This document shows, piece by piece, positions 1 to 10,295 of a stretch of 64,000 bases of DNA; positions within the stretch are counted from its first letter, which is position 1, and each line of letters begins with the position of its first letter. The stretch spans positions 1-64,000 of the forward strand of contig JAIPCJ010000005.1 of assembly GCA_021738245.1 (NCBI GenBank), in the 5' to 3' direction. The stretch comes from Methylotenera sp. GTDB taxonomy: Bacteria > Pseudomonadota > Gammaproteobacteria > Burkholderiales > Burkholderiaceae_C. The notes beneath the pieces were generated by a model. It worked only from the letters and a program-made list of their open reading frames with translations. It was not told the origin of the DNA and did no database searches. A program made the position numbers and the translations under genes.

Positions 1-64
1 CGGCAACAAGCCCTGAGCGATGACGCTGGCGGGTGCCACAAGCCGCCCAATCGGCACCTGCGCG

Positions 65-100
65 AAACCCGGCCCCCGCTGCGGTGCCGGGTTTTTTCTT
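65..100 (+). terminator. Rho-independent terminator
   Basis: AAACCCGGC ... GCCGGGTTT stem followed by TTTTTCTT; lies just after a probable upstream CDS stop (GGC AAC AAG CCC TGA at 2-16). Confidence 0.8.
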
Positions 101-164
101 GGCTGAGCCCTGGCGGGCCGTGAGATGGCGCTTGCCGCGGCAGGCGACGGCCGCGCGGCCCTGC

Positions 165-1193
165 TCAGGGATAGAAGATGTTGACGCTGTAGCCGCTCAC
201 GCGCTGGCCGCCGGTCGTGAAGACCAGGCTCAGCGTCTGCTCGGACTCCGCGCCCACTTGTGTCAGTGCCGGGCTCATCGCCTCGGGCCCGATCACGCGC
301 CGTGCGAGAGGCGCCCCATTCGCATCGGTCAGGCTCAGCTCGACCGACGGTGCAGCGACGTCCACCGCGGTCTTGTTGCGCAGGGCGAGGCTGAGCTTGT
401 AGCCGGCACTGCCCACCGGGTTCAGCGACGTGGCGTCGATGCTGAGGGCATCGATGCGTTTCCAGGGCTTGATCTCGCAGCCTGTCAGGCCGCACAGCGC
501 CGTCAACGTGCCGCGCAGCGGTGGGTGCAGCGCGGAGAGGGCATCGCGGAAATGCACCATCACCTGCAGCGACAGCAGCACGGCCAGCAGCACAGACACT
601 ACGCCCAGCGCGAGCTTCACCACCGGGCGGTTCCAGCGCGCCTGGCGCTGCGCACGCCGCATGAATTCGGGCATGTCCGGCGTGTGTGGCGTGTGTGGCG
701 CCGGCCCGCTCTCGGGCTCCGCAGACATCGCCGAGGCGGCCGCGGCATGGGCTGAGGCGGCCTCGACCGCCGCGTCCTGCGATGCGCTGTGCGCGCTCGC
801 GGTGGCTGTGTCGTCATCGACCCAGCGGGGTTCGTGCCGGGCAAGCTCGGTCGCAGGCCAGCCCGTGGGCAGGTCGTCCATCCGGGGCTCGTGCTCCGGC
901 GGCGGCATCCAGGGGGCAGGCGCCTCGAACACCGGCGCAGGCGGCGGTGGCGGCGGCGGAGGAGGGGGCGGCGGCGGGGGCGGTGGCGGTGAGTACGGCT
1001 CGGGCGCGGCCTGGGGCACAAATTGCGGCGGCCAGGGCGGCGGTGCGTCGCGCTCGATGTCGAAGAGCAACTCGCGTGCGTCGAAGATCTCGGCGCAGCG
1101 TCCGCAGCGCACCCAGCCATCGGACACGCGCAGCTGATCCTCCACGATCCGGAAGATCGTCCCGCAGGCCGTGCAGCGTGTGGCGAGACTCAT
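165..1193 (-). CDS. DUF3426 / MJ0042-type zinc-ribbon protein with polyproline tract and one TM segment
   Basis: N-terminal CTAC..CGRC zinc ribbon, 17 consecutive prolines, TM segment, C-terminal DUF3426-like domain; next to prmA. Confidence 0.85.
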   Translation of the reverse strand: MSLATRCTACGTIFRIVEDQLRVSDGWVRCGRCAEIFDARELLFDIERDAPPPWPPQFVPQAAPEPYSPPPPPPPPPPPPPPPPPAPVFEAPAPWMPPPEHEPRMDDLPTGWPATELARHEPRWVDDDTATASAHSASQDAAVEAASAHAAAASAMSAEPESGPAPHTPHTPDMPEFMRRAQRQARWNRPVVKLALGVVSVLLAVLLSLQVMVHFRDALSALHPPLRGTLTALCGLTGCEIKPWKRIDALSIDATSLNPVGSAGYKLSLALRNKTAVDVAAPSVELSLTDANGAPLARRVIGPEAMSPALTQVGAESEQTLSLVFTTGGQRVSGYSVNIFYP

Positions 1194-2095
1194 GCGGCGC
1201 GCTTCGCGGTCATCAGGATCCAGCCGTCCTCTTCGTCGGAGACTTGGAGGCTCAGCCAGGGTGCATAAGCCGCCTTGAGCTCACCCGCCTGGCGACTCAG
1301 GATGCCCGCCAGGATGAGATGGCCGCCGGCCGCAACATGCGCGCAGAGCAGTGGTGCGAGCAGCTTCAGCGGCTGCGCCAGGATGTTGGCGATCACGAGC
1401 GGGTATTCGCCCTGGGCCAGCTCCGGCAGGCCGACGTTGAGCGTCACGCCGTTGGCGATGGCGTTGTCGCGGGAGGACGTGACGGCGGCGGGGTCGATGT
1501 CCACGGCGTCGATCACAGCGGCGCCATGCAGCGCAGCGCCGATCGCGAGGATGCCGGAACCGCAGCCGTAATCGAGTACGCGGGGCCAGCGGGGGCCCGC
1601 TTCGGCGTGGGTGGCGATCCAGCGCAGGCACATGCGCGTCGTGGGGTGGGTGCCGGTGCCGAAGGCCAGGCCCGGGTCCAGACGCATGACGCGCTTGGCC
1701 TGCGGTGGGGCCTCGTGCCAGCTCGGCACGATCCAGAACTCGGGCGTGATCTCCACGGGCGCGAACTGGCTCTGCGTGAGCCGCACCCAGTCCTGCTCAG
1801 GCACGGCCTGGATGGCCTGGACGTGGACATCGGCAGCCCAATCCTGAGCCAGCAGCAGGGTGGCGGCTTCAGTGGCTTCGGGCTCGGAGGGGAAGAGGGC
1901 CTTGACCACCGAGCGGGCCCAGCCCGCCTTGGGCGCCGGCATGCCAGGTTCGCCGAACAAGGCGCGCTCGGCATCGGTGTCGGCGTCGGCGTCCTCGACC
2001 GACACCGCGAGGGCCTCGATCTCCATCAGTGCGTCACTGACGATCTCGACATCGGCCTCGCGGCAGACCAGGGCTAGTTCAAAAAGGTGACTCAT
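1190..2095 (-). CDS. prmA: Ribosomal protein L11 methyltransferase
   Basis: MSHLFELALVC start; SAM motif VLDYGCGSGILAIGA; LVIANILAQPL. Confidence 0.93.
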   Translation of the reverse strand: MSHLFELALVCREADVEIVSDALMEIEALAVSVEDADADTDAERALFGEPGMPAPKAGWARSVVKALFPSEPEATEAATLLLAQDWAADVHVQAIQAVPEQDWVRLTQSQFAPVEITPEFWIVPSWHEAPPQAKRVMRLDPGLAFGTGTHPTTRMCLRWIATHAEAGPRWPRVLDYGCGSGILAIGAALHGAAVIDAVDIDPAAVTSSRDNAIANGVTLNVGLPELAQGEYPLVIANILAQPLKLLAPLLCAHVAAGGHLILAGILSRQAGELKAAYAPWLSLQVSDEEDGWILMTAKRAA

Positions 2096-2188
2096 ACCTT
2101 GTATTGTCCCAGCAGCGGCCGCCGACATGGCGTTGCCATGGCGCTCACGTCGTCGCTGTGCGGGGCGCGGCGTGAGCGGGGTCGGGGG

Positions 2189-3538
2189 TCATCGCTTGTG
2201 GGCGGCCATCCAGCTTTCGAGGTAGTGGATCGAGGTGCCGCCTTCGATGAACTTGGCGTCCGCCATCAGCTCGCGGTGCAGCGGGATGTTGGTCTGGATG
2301 CCTTCGACCACCGTTTCGCTCAGCGCAATCCGCATGCGGGCCAGCGCCTGTTCGCGGGTGTCGCCGTGCACGATGATCTTGCCGATCATGGAGTCGTAGT
2401 TCGGCGGCACGAAGTAGTTCGTGTAGGCATGCGAGTCCACCCGCACGCCCGGGCCGCCGGGCGCGTGCCACATCGTGATGCGGCCGGGCGACGGCACGAA
2501 CTTGACCGGATCTTCCGCATTGATGCGGCACTCGATGGCGTGGCCGCGCATCTCGATCTGCCGCTGCGTGAACGGCAGCTTCTCGCCTGCGGCGATGCGG
2601 ATCTGCTGCTGCACGATGTCAATGCCGGTGACCAACTCGGTGACCGGATGCTCGACCTGCACGCGCGTGTTCATCTCGATGAAGTAGAACTCGCCGTTCT
2701 CGTACAGGAACTCGAACGTGCCCGCGCCGCGGTAGCCCATCTTCTTGCAGGCGGCCGCGCAGCGGTCGCCCACCTTCTCGATGCTGCGACGCGGGATGCC
2801 GGGCGCCGGCGCTTCCTCGATGATCTTCTGGTGGCGGCGCTGCATGGAGCAGTCGCGCTCGCCCAGCCAGACGGCGTTCTTGAAGGTGTCGGCCAGCACC
2901 TGGATTTCCACGTGGCGTGGGTTCTCCAGGAACTTCTCCATGTAGACCTCGGGATTGCCGAAGGCCGCGCCGGCTTCGGCGCGGGTGGTCTGCACGGCGT
3001 GCACCAGCGCTGCCTCGGTGTGCACGACACGCATGCCGCGACCGCCGCCGCCGCCGGCTGCCTTGATGATGACCGGGTAGCCGATGGAGCGGGCGATGCG
3101 CACGATCTCCTTCGGGTCTTCCGGCAGCGCACCTTCGGAGCCGGGCACGCAGGGCACCCCGGCGCGGATCATGGCCTGCTTGGCCGAGACCTTGTCGCCC
3201 ATCAGGCGGATGGATTCGGGCGTCGGGCCGATGAAGGTGAAGCCACTGCGCTCCACACGCTCGGCGAAATCGGCGTTCTCGGACAGGAAGCCGTAGCCCG
3301 GGTGGATGGCCTCGGCATCGGTCACCTCGGCAGTGGCGATGATGGCCGGCATGCTGAGGTAGCTCTGCGCGGAGGGCGCCGGGCCGATGCACACGGCTTC
3401 ATCGGCCAATCGCACGTACTTGGCGTCGCGGTCGGCCTCGGAATAGACGACGACCGACTTGATGCCCAGTTCGCGGCAGGCGCGCTGGATGCGCAGGGCG
3501 ATCTCGCCTCGGTTGGCAATCAGGACCTTCTTAAACAT
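2189..3538 (-). CDS. accC: Acetyl-CoA carboxylase, biotin carboxylase subunit
   Basis: [31 protein letters not shown]-grasp loop; [16 protein letters not shown]. Confidence 0.97.
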   Translation of the reverse strand: MFKKVLIANRGEIALRIQRACRELGIKSVVVYSEADRDAKYVRLADEAVCIGPAPSAQSYLSMPAIIATAEVTDAEAIHPGYGFLSENADFAERVERSGFTFIGPTPESIRLMGDKVSAKQAMIRAGVPCVPGSEGALPEDPKEIVRIARSIGYPVIIKAAGGGGGRGMRVVHTEAALVHAVQTTRAEAGAAFGNPEVYMEKFLENPRHVEIQVLADTFKNAVWLGERDCSMQRRHQKIIEEAPAPGIPRRSIEKVGDRCAAACKKMGYRGAGTFEFLYENGEFYFIEMNTRVQVEHPVTELVTGIDIVQQQIRIAAGEKLPFTQRQIEMRGHAIECRINAEDPVKFVPSPGRITMWHAPGGPGVRVDSHAYTNYFVPPNYDSMIGKIIVHGDTREQALARMRIALSETVVEGIQTNIPLHRELMADAKFIEGGTSIHYLESWMAAHKR

Positions 3539-3551
3539 CAGGAAGTCCTTG

Positions 3552-4025
3552 TCACTCGATCACGAACAAGGGCTGGCCGAACTCAACGGCCTGGCCGTTC
3601 TCGCACAGCACCTTGGTGATCGTGCCGGACTTGTCGGCCTCGATCTCGTTCATGATCTTCATCGCCTCGATGATGCAGATCGCCTCGCCTTCCTTCACGG
3701 CCTGGCCGACTTCGGCGAACGGCTTCGCGTTGGGGCTGGAGGCCCGGTAGAAGGTGCCCACCATGGGCGACTTGACGATGTGGCCGGTTTCGACCGGCGC
3801 GGCGGCCGGGGCGGCCGGTGCAGCAGCGGTCGGCGCGGCCGCCGGCGCGGCGGCCAGCACCACCGGCGCGGCAGGCGCGGGGGCGTACACGGGCTGGGCG
3901 ATTGCGGCGGCAGCCGGGTCGGCCTTGACGATGCGGACCTTGCCGTCGGCCTCGGTGATTTCCAGTTCGGAGATGTTCGATTCCGAGACCAGGTCGATCA
4001 GGGTTTTGAGCTTGCGCAGGTCCAT
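3552..4025 (-). CDS. accB: Acetyl-CoA carboxylase, biotin carboxyl carrier protein
   Basis: [16 protein letters not shown] start; Ala/Pro linker; biotinylation motif EAMKIMNEI. Start trimmed from the ORF track. Confidence 0.95.
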   Translation of the reverse strand: MDLRKLKTLIDLVSESNISELEITEADGKVRIVKADPAAAAIAQPVYAPAPAAPVVLAAAPAAAPTAAAPAAPAAAPVETGHIVKSPMVGTFYRASSPNAKPFAEVGQAVKEGEAICIIEAMKIMNEIEADKSGTITKVLCENGQAVEFGQPLFVIE

Positions 4026-4077
4026 CGTGGCTCCAGGCTGATTTGTTGTTGTGGGAAAGAAAGAGACGGCGCCCGGG

Positions 4078-4524
4078 TCAGGCGCCGGCTTCCAACGATT
4101 CGAGGGCGTGGCGCAAGGCCAGGCGATAGCCATTGGCGCCCAGGCCGCAGATGACACCGACCGCCAACTCACTCAGATAGCTGTGGTGGCGGAAGGCTTC
4201 GCGGCGGTGGATGTTCGACAGGTGAACTTCGATGAAGGGCAGGGCCACTGCCGCCAGCGCATCGCGGATGGCGACGCTGGTGTGGGTGTAGGCGGCCGGG
4301 TTGATGAGGATGAAACGGGTTCCGTCGCTGCGGGCGGCCTGAATACGGTCCACCAGCGCGCCTTCGTGGTTGCTCTGGAAGCTTTCCAGGCGGGCGCCGG
4401 CATCCGCTGCGATCTTGCTCAATTCGGCATCGATCTGGGCCAGAGTCTGCGCGCCGTAGACCTCGGGCTCGCGGGTGCCGAGCAGGTTGAGGTTGGGGCC
4501 ATGCAGGACGAGAACTTGCATCAA
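4078..4524 (-). CDS. aroQ: 3-dehydroquinate dehydratase, type II
   Basis: [38 protein letters not shown]. Confidence 0.95.
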   Translation of the reverse strand: MMQVLVLHGPNLNLLGTREPEVYGAQTLAQIDAELSKIAADAGARLESFQSNHEGALVDRIQAARSDGTRFILINPAAYTHTSVAIRDALAAVALPFIEVHLSNIHRREAFRHHSYLSELAVGVICGLGANGYRLALRHALESLEAGA

Positions 4525-4700
4525 ACACGTGGTGTCGCTCGGCCCTAGAGGGTTAGAGAGGCACCACTAAATTGAGGAAGGGCGAACTTTACGCGTTTTG
4601 AGGCCGATTTCCCGCGGGATAGGGAAATTCTCAAGTAAATCGCCGTCGGGCCGCTTTTGACGCCCGATGCGGTGCACCTCGGCCCGAGCGCTGACCGGAT

Positions 4701-5237
4701 TCAAGTCTTGGCCAGCTCGCGCAGATCCTCAAGCCGGGTCACCCCCAGGCGCCGCCAGCCGATCTCACCCGCCGTGTCGAAGGCCAGTGAGAAGGGCAGG
4801 CCGCCCGCCGCGTTGCCCAGCTCGCGCACCAGGCCCAGCCCCTTCGGCCCCGCCAGCGCGACCGGGAAGTCCAGCGGCGTCTTCTGAAGAAAGGCCTTCA
4901 CCGGGTCCAGCTGGTCGACGGCCAGCGCCAGCACCTGCCAACCTTGCCCCTTGGCCTCGTTGTAGAACTGGTTGATCTCGGGGAGTTCCTTCACGCAGGG
5001 CGGGCACCAGGTCGCCCAGAAGTTCACCAGCAGGCGCTGACCGCGCCAGCGCGAGACGGCGAGTTCCGTGCCGTCCAGGGCGGGGAAGCGCTGGGCCCAG
5101 AAGTTCTCGGCAGCTGGTGATAGCTGGACAGGTGCTGGATTGAGCGCGCGCCAAGCCAGGTTGCCGGCGATCACCGCGCCACCCGCTGCGGCGCCAACGA
5201 GTAAGGTGCGGCGAGCCAGGGGAGGTTCATGCTTCAT
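4701..5237 (-). CDS. TlpA-family thiol:disulfide oxidoreductase
   Basis: LLVNFWATWCPPCVKELPEI CxxC thioredoxin motif with an N-terminal signal/TM. Confidence 0.88.
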   Translation of the reverse strand: MKHEPPLARRTLLVGAAAGGAVIAGNLAWRALNPAPVQLSPAAENFWAQRFPALDGTELAVSRWRGQRLLVNFWATWCPPCVKELPEINQFYNEAKGQGWQVLALAVDQLDPVKAFLQKTPLDFPVALAGPKGLGLVRELGNAAGGLPFSLAFDTAGEIGWRRLGVTRLEDLRELAKT

Positions 5238-5808
5238 CTAGTAACTTTCGTAGGGCTTCTAGATCGCCGCGCTCGGTCATGCCGCGGGCGTCCGGCTTGA
5301 GGGCGCCGCGCAGGTCGTCGAAGTCCAGGATGGTCAGGCACAGCGTCACCCGCTCGCCCAGTGCCGCGCAGGGCACGTCCAGGATGAGCATGTCCACGCT
5401 GCGGCCGCGCCCGGCGCTGGTCTCGGCCACGTCGAAGCTCAGCCCGCGGTTGAGCAGGGCGATCTCGGTGGCCTTGCTGTCGTCACAGAAGAGCTGCAGG
5501 TGGATGTTGGACAGGCGGGTGGCCGTGCCGCGCCAGACGGCGCCGGTGAGGTGGGGGCGGAATTCGGCGAGCCGGCCCATCCAGGTTGCGGCCACCTCCC
5601 GCAGGGCGTGCAGTTCAGCCGGCTGGGTGTCGGCATGAAAGATCGCGATGTGCTCGCGCACCGCGTCTTCGACCTCATCGTTGCCGGGCAGCGCCGCACG
5701 GGGCAACCCAAGGTCACGGGCGGCGCGTTGCTTGGCCGGCCCCCAGTCCATGCCCTCGTCGACGATGAGGCGGGCAGCGGCGGCCGCGATCTCCAGGGTG
5801 TCAGTCAC
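5227..5808 (-). CDS. Conserved hypothetical protein
   Basis: 193-aa ORF in an operon-like minus-strand run, overlapping tlpA by a few bases; no domain recognised. Confidence 0.7.
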   Translation of the reverse strand: MTDTLEIAAAAARLIVDEGMDWGPAKQRAARDLGLPRAALPGNDEVEDAVREHIAIFHADTQPAELHALREVAATWMGRLAEFRPHLTGAVWRGTATRLSNIHLQLFCDDSKATEIALLNRGLSFDVAETSAGRGRSVDMLILDVPCAALGERVTLCLTILDFDDLRGALKPDARGMTERGDLEALRKLLDEA

Positions 5809-5814
5809 GGGCGG

Positions 5815-6531
5815 TCAGGGCAGTTGGGCGCTATTCATGCGGCCCGCAATGATGCCTGCGCGCCCCATCACGTAAGGGCCGGAGGGTTGTCGCTCAAAGC
5901 GCTTGGGCGCGGGCAGCATCACCGCCAGCCGCGCGGCTTCGAAAGCACCGAGCCGTGCCGCATCGACGCGGAAGTAGTGGCGGGCCGCCGCCTGGGCGCC
6001 GAACAGGCCTTCGCCCCACTCGACGCTGTTCAGGTAGATCTCCAGGATGCGGCGCTTGTCCAGCAGGGCTTCGAGCATCAGCGTGATGACCAGCTCCTGC
6101 CCTTTGCGCAGCAGCGTGCGCTCGCCGGACAAGAACAGGTTCTTGGCCAGTTGCTGGGTGATGGTGGAGCCGCCGATGACCTTGGCCGTGGCCTTGCCGC
6201 GGGCAGCCGCGCGGGCCTGGGCCTTCTCGTTCTTCTGCCAGGCGCCCTTGAGGGCCTCCCAGTCGACGCCGCCGTGCTCGGCGAAGGAGTCGTCCTCGCT
6301 GGCGATGACGGCGCGCTTGAGCGTGGCGGGCAATTGCGCGTCGTCGACCCAGGTCTGCGACCAGGCCACCTGGTGCTTCTCCTTGAGCAGGCGCACCATC
6401 TCGCTGCGCTGGAAGCTGGTGGACTCCGGCGCCAGCACCCGCATCAGCGCGATGCGCCCGGCGAACCACAGCTGCAGGCAGACCACCGCCAGCAGCAGCA
6501 CGGCGAGCAGTCGCAGGGCGTGGCGCATCAC
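5815..6531 (-). CDS. mtgA: Monofunctional biosynthetic peptidoglycan transglycosylase
   Basis: GT51 motifs [43 protein letters not shown]. Confidence 0.93.
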   Translation of the reverse strand: MMRHALRLLAVLLLAVVCLQLWFAGRIALMRVLAPESTSFQRSEMVRLLKEKHQVAWSQTWVDDAQLPATLKRAVIASEDDSFAEHGGVDWEALKGAWQKNEKAQARAAARGKATAKVIGGSTITQQLAKNLFLSGERTLLRKGQELVITLMLEALLDKRRILEIYLNSVEWGEGLFGAQAAARHYFRVDAARLGAFEAARLAVMLPAPKRFERQPSGPYVMGRAGIIAGRMNSAQLP

Positions 6532-7343
6532 AGCGTCGCCCTCAGGGCCTTGAGCACCGGCCGGGTGTCGGGTCGTACGCCGCGCCAGAAGAAAAAGGCC
6601 TCGGCGGCCTGTTCCACCAGCATGCCCAGGCCGTCGCGCGCCTCGGCGCCGTGCGCGGTGGCCCAGTCGAGAAAGGGTTGGGCCTTGGGGCCGTACATCA
6701 TGTCCAGCGCGAGGCTGCCCGGCTTGAGCACCTGGGCGCCGACGGGCGCGGCGGCGCCTGCCAGGCTGGTGCTCGTGGCATTGACCACCACATCCTGTGC
6801 CGCCGGCGCGTCAGCCAACGTGCCAGCCGCCAGTGGCACGCCGAGATGCGCGTGGCTGGCCACCAGGGCTTCGGCCTTGTCGACGCTGCGGTTGACCACC
6901 GTGATGAGGGCCGGCCCCGCGGCGATCAGGCTGCCCAGCACGCCCGCGGCGGCGCCCCCCGCGCCCACCAGCAGCACCTGCAGGCCGGCCAGCGGGCGGC
7001 GGGCATTGCGCTGGATGTCGTTGACGAGGCCGGCGCCATCGGTGTTGTCGCCCACCCAGCCATCGGCGTCGAAGCGCAGGGTGTTGACCGCGCCGCCCAG
7101 TTGCGCGCGCTCGGTGCGGCGGGCGGCCAGCGCGAAGGCATCGAACTTGAACGGCACGGTGATGTTGCAGCCCTGGCCGCCCGCGGCCGCGAAGGCGCGC
7201 AGCGTGGGCTCAAAGCCGTCCAGCGGCGCCAGCAGCCGCTCGTACACCAGCGCCTGACCGGTCTGCTCGGCAAACAGCGCATGGATGGTGGGCGAGCGGC
7301 TGTGCGCCACGGGGTTGCCGACAACGGCGTATCGATCGGTCAT
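6528..7343 (-). CDS. aroE: Shikimate dehydrogenase
   Basis: [40 protein letters not shown]; overlaps mtgA by 4 bp. Confidence 0.94.
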   Translation of the reverse strand: MTDRYAVVGNPVAHSRSPTIHALFAEQTGQALVYERLLAPLDGFEPTLRAFAAAGGQGCNITVPFKFDAFALAARRTERAQLGGAVNTLRFDADGWVGDNTDGAGLVNDIQRNARRPLAGLQVLLVGAGGAAAGVLGSLIAAGPALITVVNRSVDKAEALVASHAHLGVPLAAGTLADAPAAQDVVVNATSTSLAGAAAPVGAQVLKPGSLALDMMYGPKAQPFLDWATAHGAEARDGLGMLVEQAAEAFFFWRGVRPDTRPVLKALRATL

Positions 7344-8191
7344 TGCTGTCCTGCCAGCGTGGTTTCCAGTTCCTGGTCGCGGGTGAACTTGAAGCGTGAC
7401 GTGATGATCAGCACTTCGGCGCCCTTGAGCATGTCCTGGGTGAAGTTGCCGAAGGGGGCTGCCGCTTCCACGATCGCGATCGCGCGCTTGTCCAGGTTGG
7501 GATTGCCGCTTGGCGAGACGATTTCGGTCTCGATCACGCGCCCCTTGTGGTCGACGTGGATGTTCATGACCAGCTCGCCGTAGAGCTTGCGGCCGCGGAA
7601 GGTCGGGAAGTCACGGGTGCCGCGCTCCTCGATGCGGCGCCGCAGGCCGTCGTAGTACTGGGCGTAGACCACCTCGCGCACGGCAGGGCTGACGTAGCGT
7701 TTGCGCGGCCTGGCGTTTTCGGTGTTCACCCGCTTCTCGATCTCGGCCAGCAGGTCGACCAGCTGGCGGCGCTTCTCGGCCTGGGCGCGCTCGTTGGGGT
7801 CGCTCTTCTCGCGTCGGGGGTCAGGCGGCGGCAGCAGGGCCAGCTCGCGGCGCACCTGCGTGAGCAGCTGCTGTTGCTGTTGCTGCAGTTGCGTGATCTG
7901 GGTGTGGGCGGCCTCGACGGCGTCGCCGGTCTCGCGCTGCCGTGCGGGCGGCAAGGGCGAGGTGGCGCGCCCGGTTTCGGTGTTGCCGCCGCCCGCCAGG
8001 TTGGCCTGCGCCAGCGCGGCGGCCTTCGGGGGCGGCTCGGTGGAGCGCGCATTGACCAGCACCACCTCCAGCGGGGTGTCCTGGAACATCCGGTTGAAGG
8101 TGTCAGGCGCCGCAATGCGCAAGCTCAGCAGGGCGCCGTGGAGGCCCAGCGAGAAGGCGAGGGCGATCTGCAGCGTGCTGAACCGGCGCAT
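7340..8191 (-). CDS. Energy transducer TonB family protein
   Basis: N-terminal TM segment, charged/Q-rich middle, C-terminal TonB-like domain ([34 protein letters not shown]). Start taken at [14 protein letters not shown]. Confidence 0.8.
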   Translation of the reverse strand: MRRFSTLQIALAFSLGLHGALLSLRIAAPDTFNRMFQDTPLEVVLVNARSTEPPPKAAALAQANLAGGGNTETGRATSPLPPARQRETGDAVEAAHTQITQLQQQQQQLLTQVRRELALLPPPDPRREKSDPNERAQAEKRRQLVDLLAEIEKRVNTENARPRKRYVSPAVREVVYAQYYDGLRRRIEERGTRDFPTFRGRKLYGELVMNIHVDHKGRVIETEIVSPSGNPNLDKRAIAIVEAAAPFGNFTQDMLKGAEVLIITSRFKFTRDQELETTLAGQQ

Positions 8192-8192
8192 G

Positions 8193-10235
8193 TCAGCGGG
8201 GCCCGCCTTCTGCCGTGCCGGGGTCGGCGTCGCCGGCATCGTTCACGTCGATGGCCAGGGCCAGCGGCGCGGCGGCGGCTTCCAGCTCGTCGTCATCGCC
8301 CTCGGCTTCTTCAGGGGCGGTGGCAGCCTCGTCCAGGCGCTCGATGAGGGTGGCATGCACGTCCAGCGTCATTTCGTCCAGGCCGGTGATGCGCACCTTC
8401 ACATGGCTGCCGCGCGGCAGGTTCTCGCAGCCCAGGGCCTTGAACACCAGGGGCAGGTCGTCAGCGCGCACCAGGCCGTCCTTCATGACGGCGGCGGTCA
8501 GCTCGGTCGTGGCGTTCTGCTGCAGCCAGCGCAGCGTCCAGAAGCGCTCGATGCCGTTCTGGAAGCCGTTGTAGGCGGCATAGGCCGACTCGAAGGCCGA
8601 GATGATCGAGAAGAGCTGGGCGTCCTTGGGTTTGAACGGCGCGGCCAGCGCGGCCGTGCGGCCGTGCCGGGCGCAGGCAATGATCTGCCACTGGTTGACC
8701 AGGTCCACATAGCGGCGCAAGGGCGACGTGGCCCAGGTGTACTGCGCCACACCCATGCCCGCATGGGGCAGGGCCTTCACGCCCATGCGCACCTTGATGC
8801 CCGGCGCCAGGCTCGCCTGGCTGCGGTAGATGCCCGGCAGGCCCAGTTCGGCCAGCCAGCCGCCCCAGGCGGAGTTGGCCAGGATCATGGCCTCGGCCAC
8901 GATCAGGTCCAGCGAGCTGCCGCGCGCACGCACCGTGATCTCTACCGACTCCGTGCCGTTGGGCGCCTCGGAGCGCTCGCCGGCCAGGCGGAAGTTGTAG
9001 TCGGGCCGGTTGAAGTTCTCGGGCTTGCCGCGCACGACTTCGCGCTGGGCCTTGAGGTGCTTGGCCAGTCGCCAGGTGAATGCCAGCTCGGGCGCGAACG
9101 CATAAGTGGCCGGCGCCTCGCCCGACAGCGTGGCGTCTGTGACGATGCCGTCGAGCTTGTCGTGGCGCAGGTTGCTGGCGATGTGCACCCGCTCCAGCCG
9201 GGTCTCCCGGCCGGTGATCTCGAATGTGGACTCGTCCATCGTGAAGTAGATGGACACCGCCGGGCAGTCGCGGCCCTCGATGAGGGTGTAGGCCTGCACC
9301 ACCTCGTCGGGCAGCATGGTGAGCTTCCAGCCCGGCATGTAGACGGTGGACAGGCGCTCGCGGGCCACCTTGTCGACGGCGGAATCCGGCGTGATCGCCA
9401 GACCGGGCGCGGCGATGTGCACGCCGAACGTGACCGTGCCCGTGCCCAGGCCCTGCACCGACAGCGCGTCGTCGATCTCGGTGGTCTGGGAGTCGTCGAT
9501 GGAGAAGGCGCGCGCCGGGCTCAGCGGCAATTCGTCCTTGATCTCCGGCGCCGTCAGCGCCGGGAAGCCGGTGCCCTTGGGGAAGTTCTCGAACAGGAAG
9601 CGCTTCCAGTGGAACTGGTAGGGGCTGGTGATGGCGCCGGCCGCCTGCAGCAGCTCCAGCGGCGCCTTGTGCGACTGCTTGCTGGCCTCGACCACCGCCT
9701 TGTACTCGGGGCCGTTCTTGTCGGGCTTGAAGAGGATCTTGTAGATCTGGTCCTGGATGGGCTGGGGGCAGCTGCCTGCGGCGAGCTGCTCCGCCCAGGC
9801 TTCGATCTGCAGTGCCTGCTGGCGCTTGCGCTCGATACCCAGCAGCGCGGCCTTGACCGTCTCCTCGGGCGCCTTCTTGAACTGACCCTTGCCGGCGCGG
9901 CGGAAGTAATGCGGTGCGTCGTAGAGGCGGAACAGGGCCGCGGCCTGTTGCACGACGCCGGCCTTGGCGTCGAAGTAGTCACGTGCCAGGTCGGCAAAGC
10001 CGAATTCGCCTTCGGGCGCGAACTCCCAGGCCAGGTCCAGGTCGATGTCGTCGGCCAGGGCGCGGGCGTCGGCCAGCAGCACGGCGGGCGCCGGCTGCTC
10101 GAACTTCAGCAGCACATTGGCGCCCTTCACCTTCACCCGCTTGCCGGAGTCGAGTTCGACCTGCAGCGAGGCATCGGCCTCGGACATCACACGGCCGGCG
10201 AGAAACTTCCCGGCATCATCAAACAGCGCAAACAT
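8193..10235 (-). CDS. RNB-domain exoribonuclease (RNase II/R family)
   Basis: SIDDSQTTEIDDALSV, YTWATSPLRRYVDLVNQ RNB motifs. Start taken at MFALFDDAGKF. Confidence 0.9.
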   Translation of the reverse strand: MFALFDDAGKFLAGRVMSEADASLQVELDSGKRVKVKGANVLLKFEQPAPAVLLADARALADDIDLDLAWEFAPEGEFGFADLARDYFDAKAGVVQQAAALFRLYDAPHYFRRAGKGQFKKAPEETVKAALLGIERKRQQALQIEAWAEQLAAGSCPQPIQDQIYKILFKPDKNGPEYKAVVEASKQSHKAPLELLQAAGAITSPYQFHWKRFLFENFPKGTGFPALTAPEIKDELPLSPARAFSIDDSQTTEIDDALSVQGLGTGTVTFGVHIAAPGLAITPDSAVDKVARERLSTVYMPGWKLTMLPDEVVQAYTLIEGRDCPAVSIYFTMDESTFEITGRETRLERVHIASNLRHDKLDGIVTDATLSGEAPATYAFAPELAFTWRLAKHLKAQREVVRGKPENFNRPDYNFRLAGERSEAPNGTESVEITVRARGSSLDLIVAEAMILANSAWGGWLAELGLPGIYRSQASLAPGIKVRMGVKALPHAGMGVAQYTWATSPLRRYVDLVNQWQIIACARHGRTAALAAPFKPKDAQLFSIISAFESAYAAYNGFQNGIERFWTLRWLQQNATTELTAAVMKDGLVRADDLPLVFKALGCENLPRGSHVKVRITGLDEMTLDVHATLIERLDEAATAPEEAEGDDDELEAAAAPLALAIDVNDAGDADPGTAEGGPR

Positions 10236-10295
10236 AAGCGCGGCATTGTCGTTGATCCTCGGCGTCCTCCCGGCACGCCCTATCATGCCGCGCCC

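Noticed and set aside
936-992. GC-rich triplet run considered as a CRISPR or tandem repeat array
   Set aside because: In-frame polyproline codons of a CDS; no spacer/repeat organisation.
7701-10295. 5' part of the 1400-aa plus-strand ORF (7701..11903)
   Set aside because: Only the portion from 10296 is a real gene; the rest is antisense to the TonB and RNB genes.
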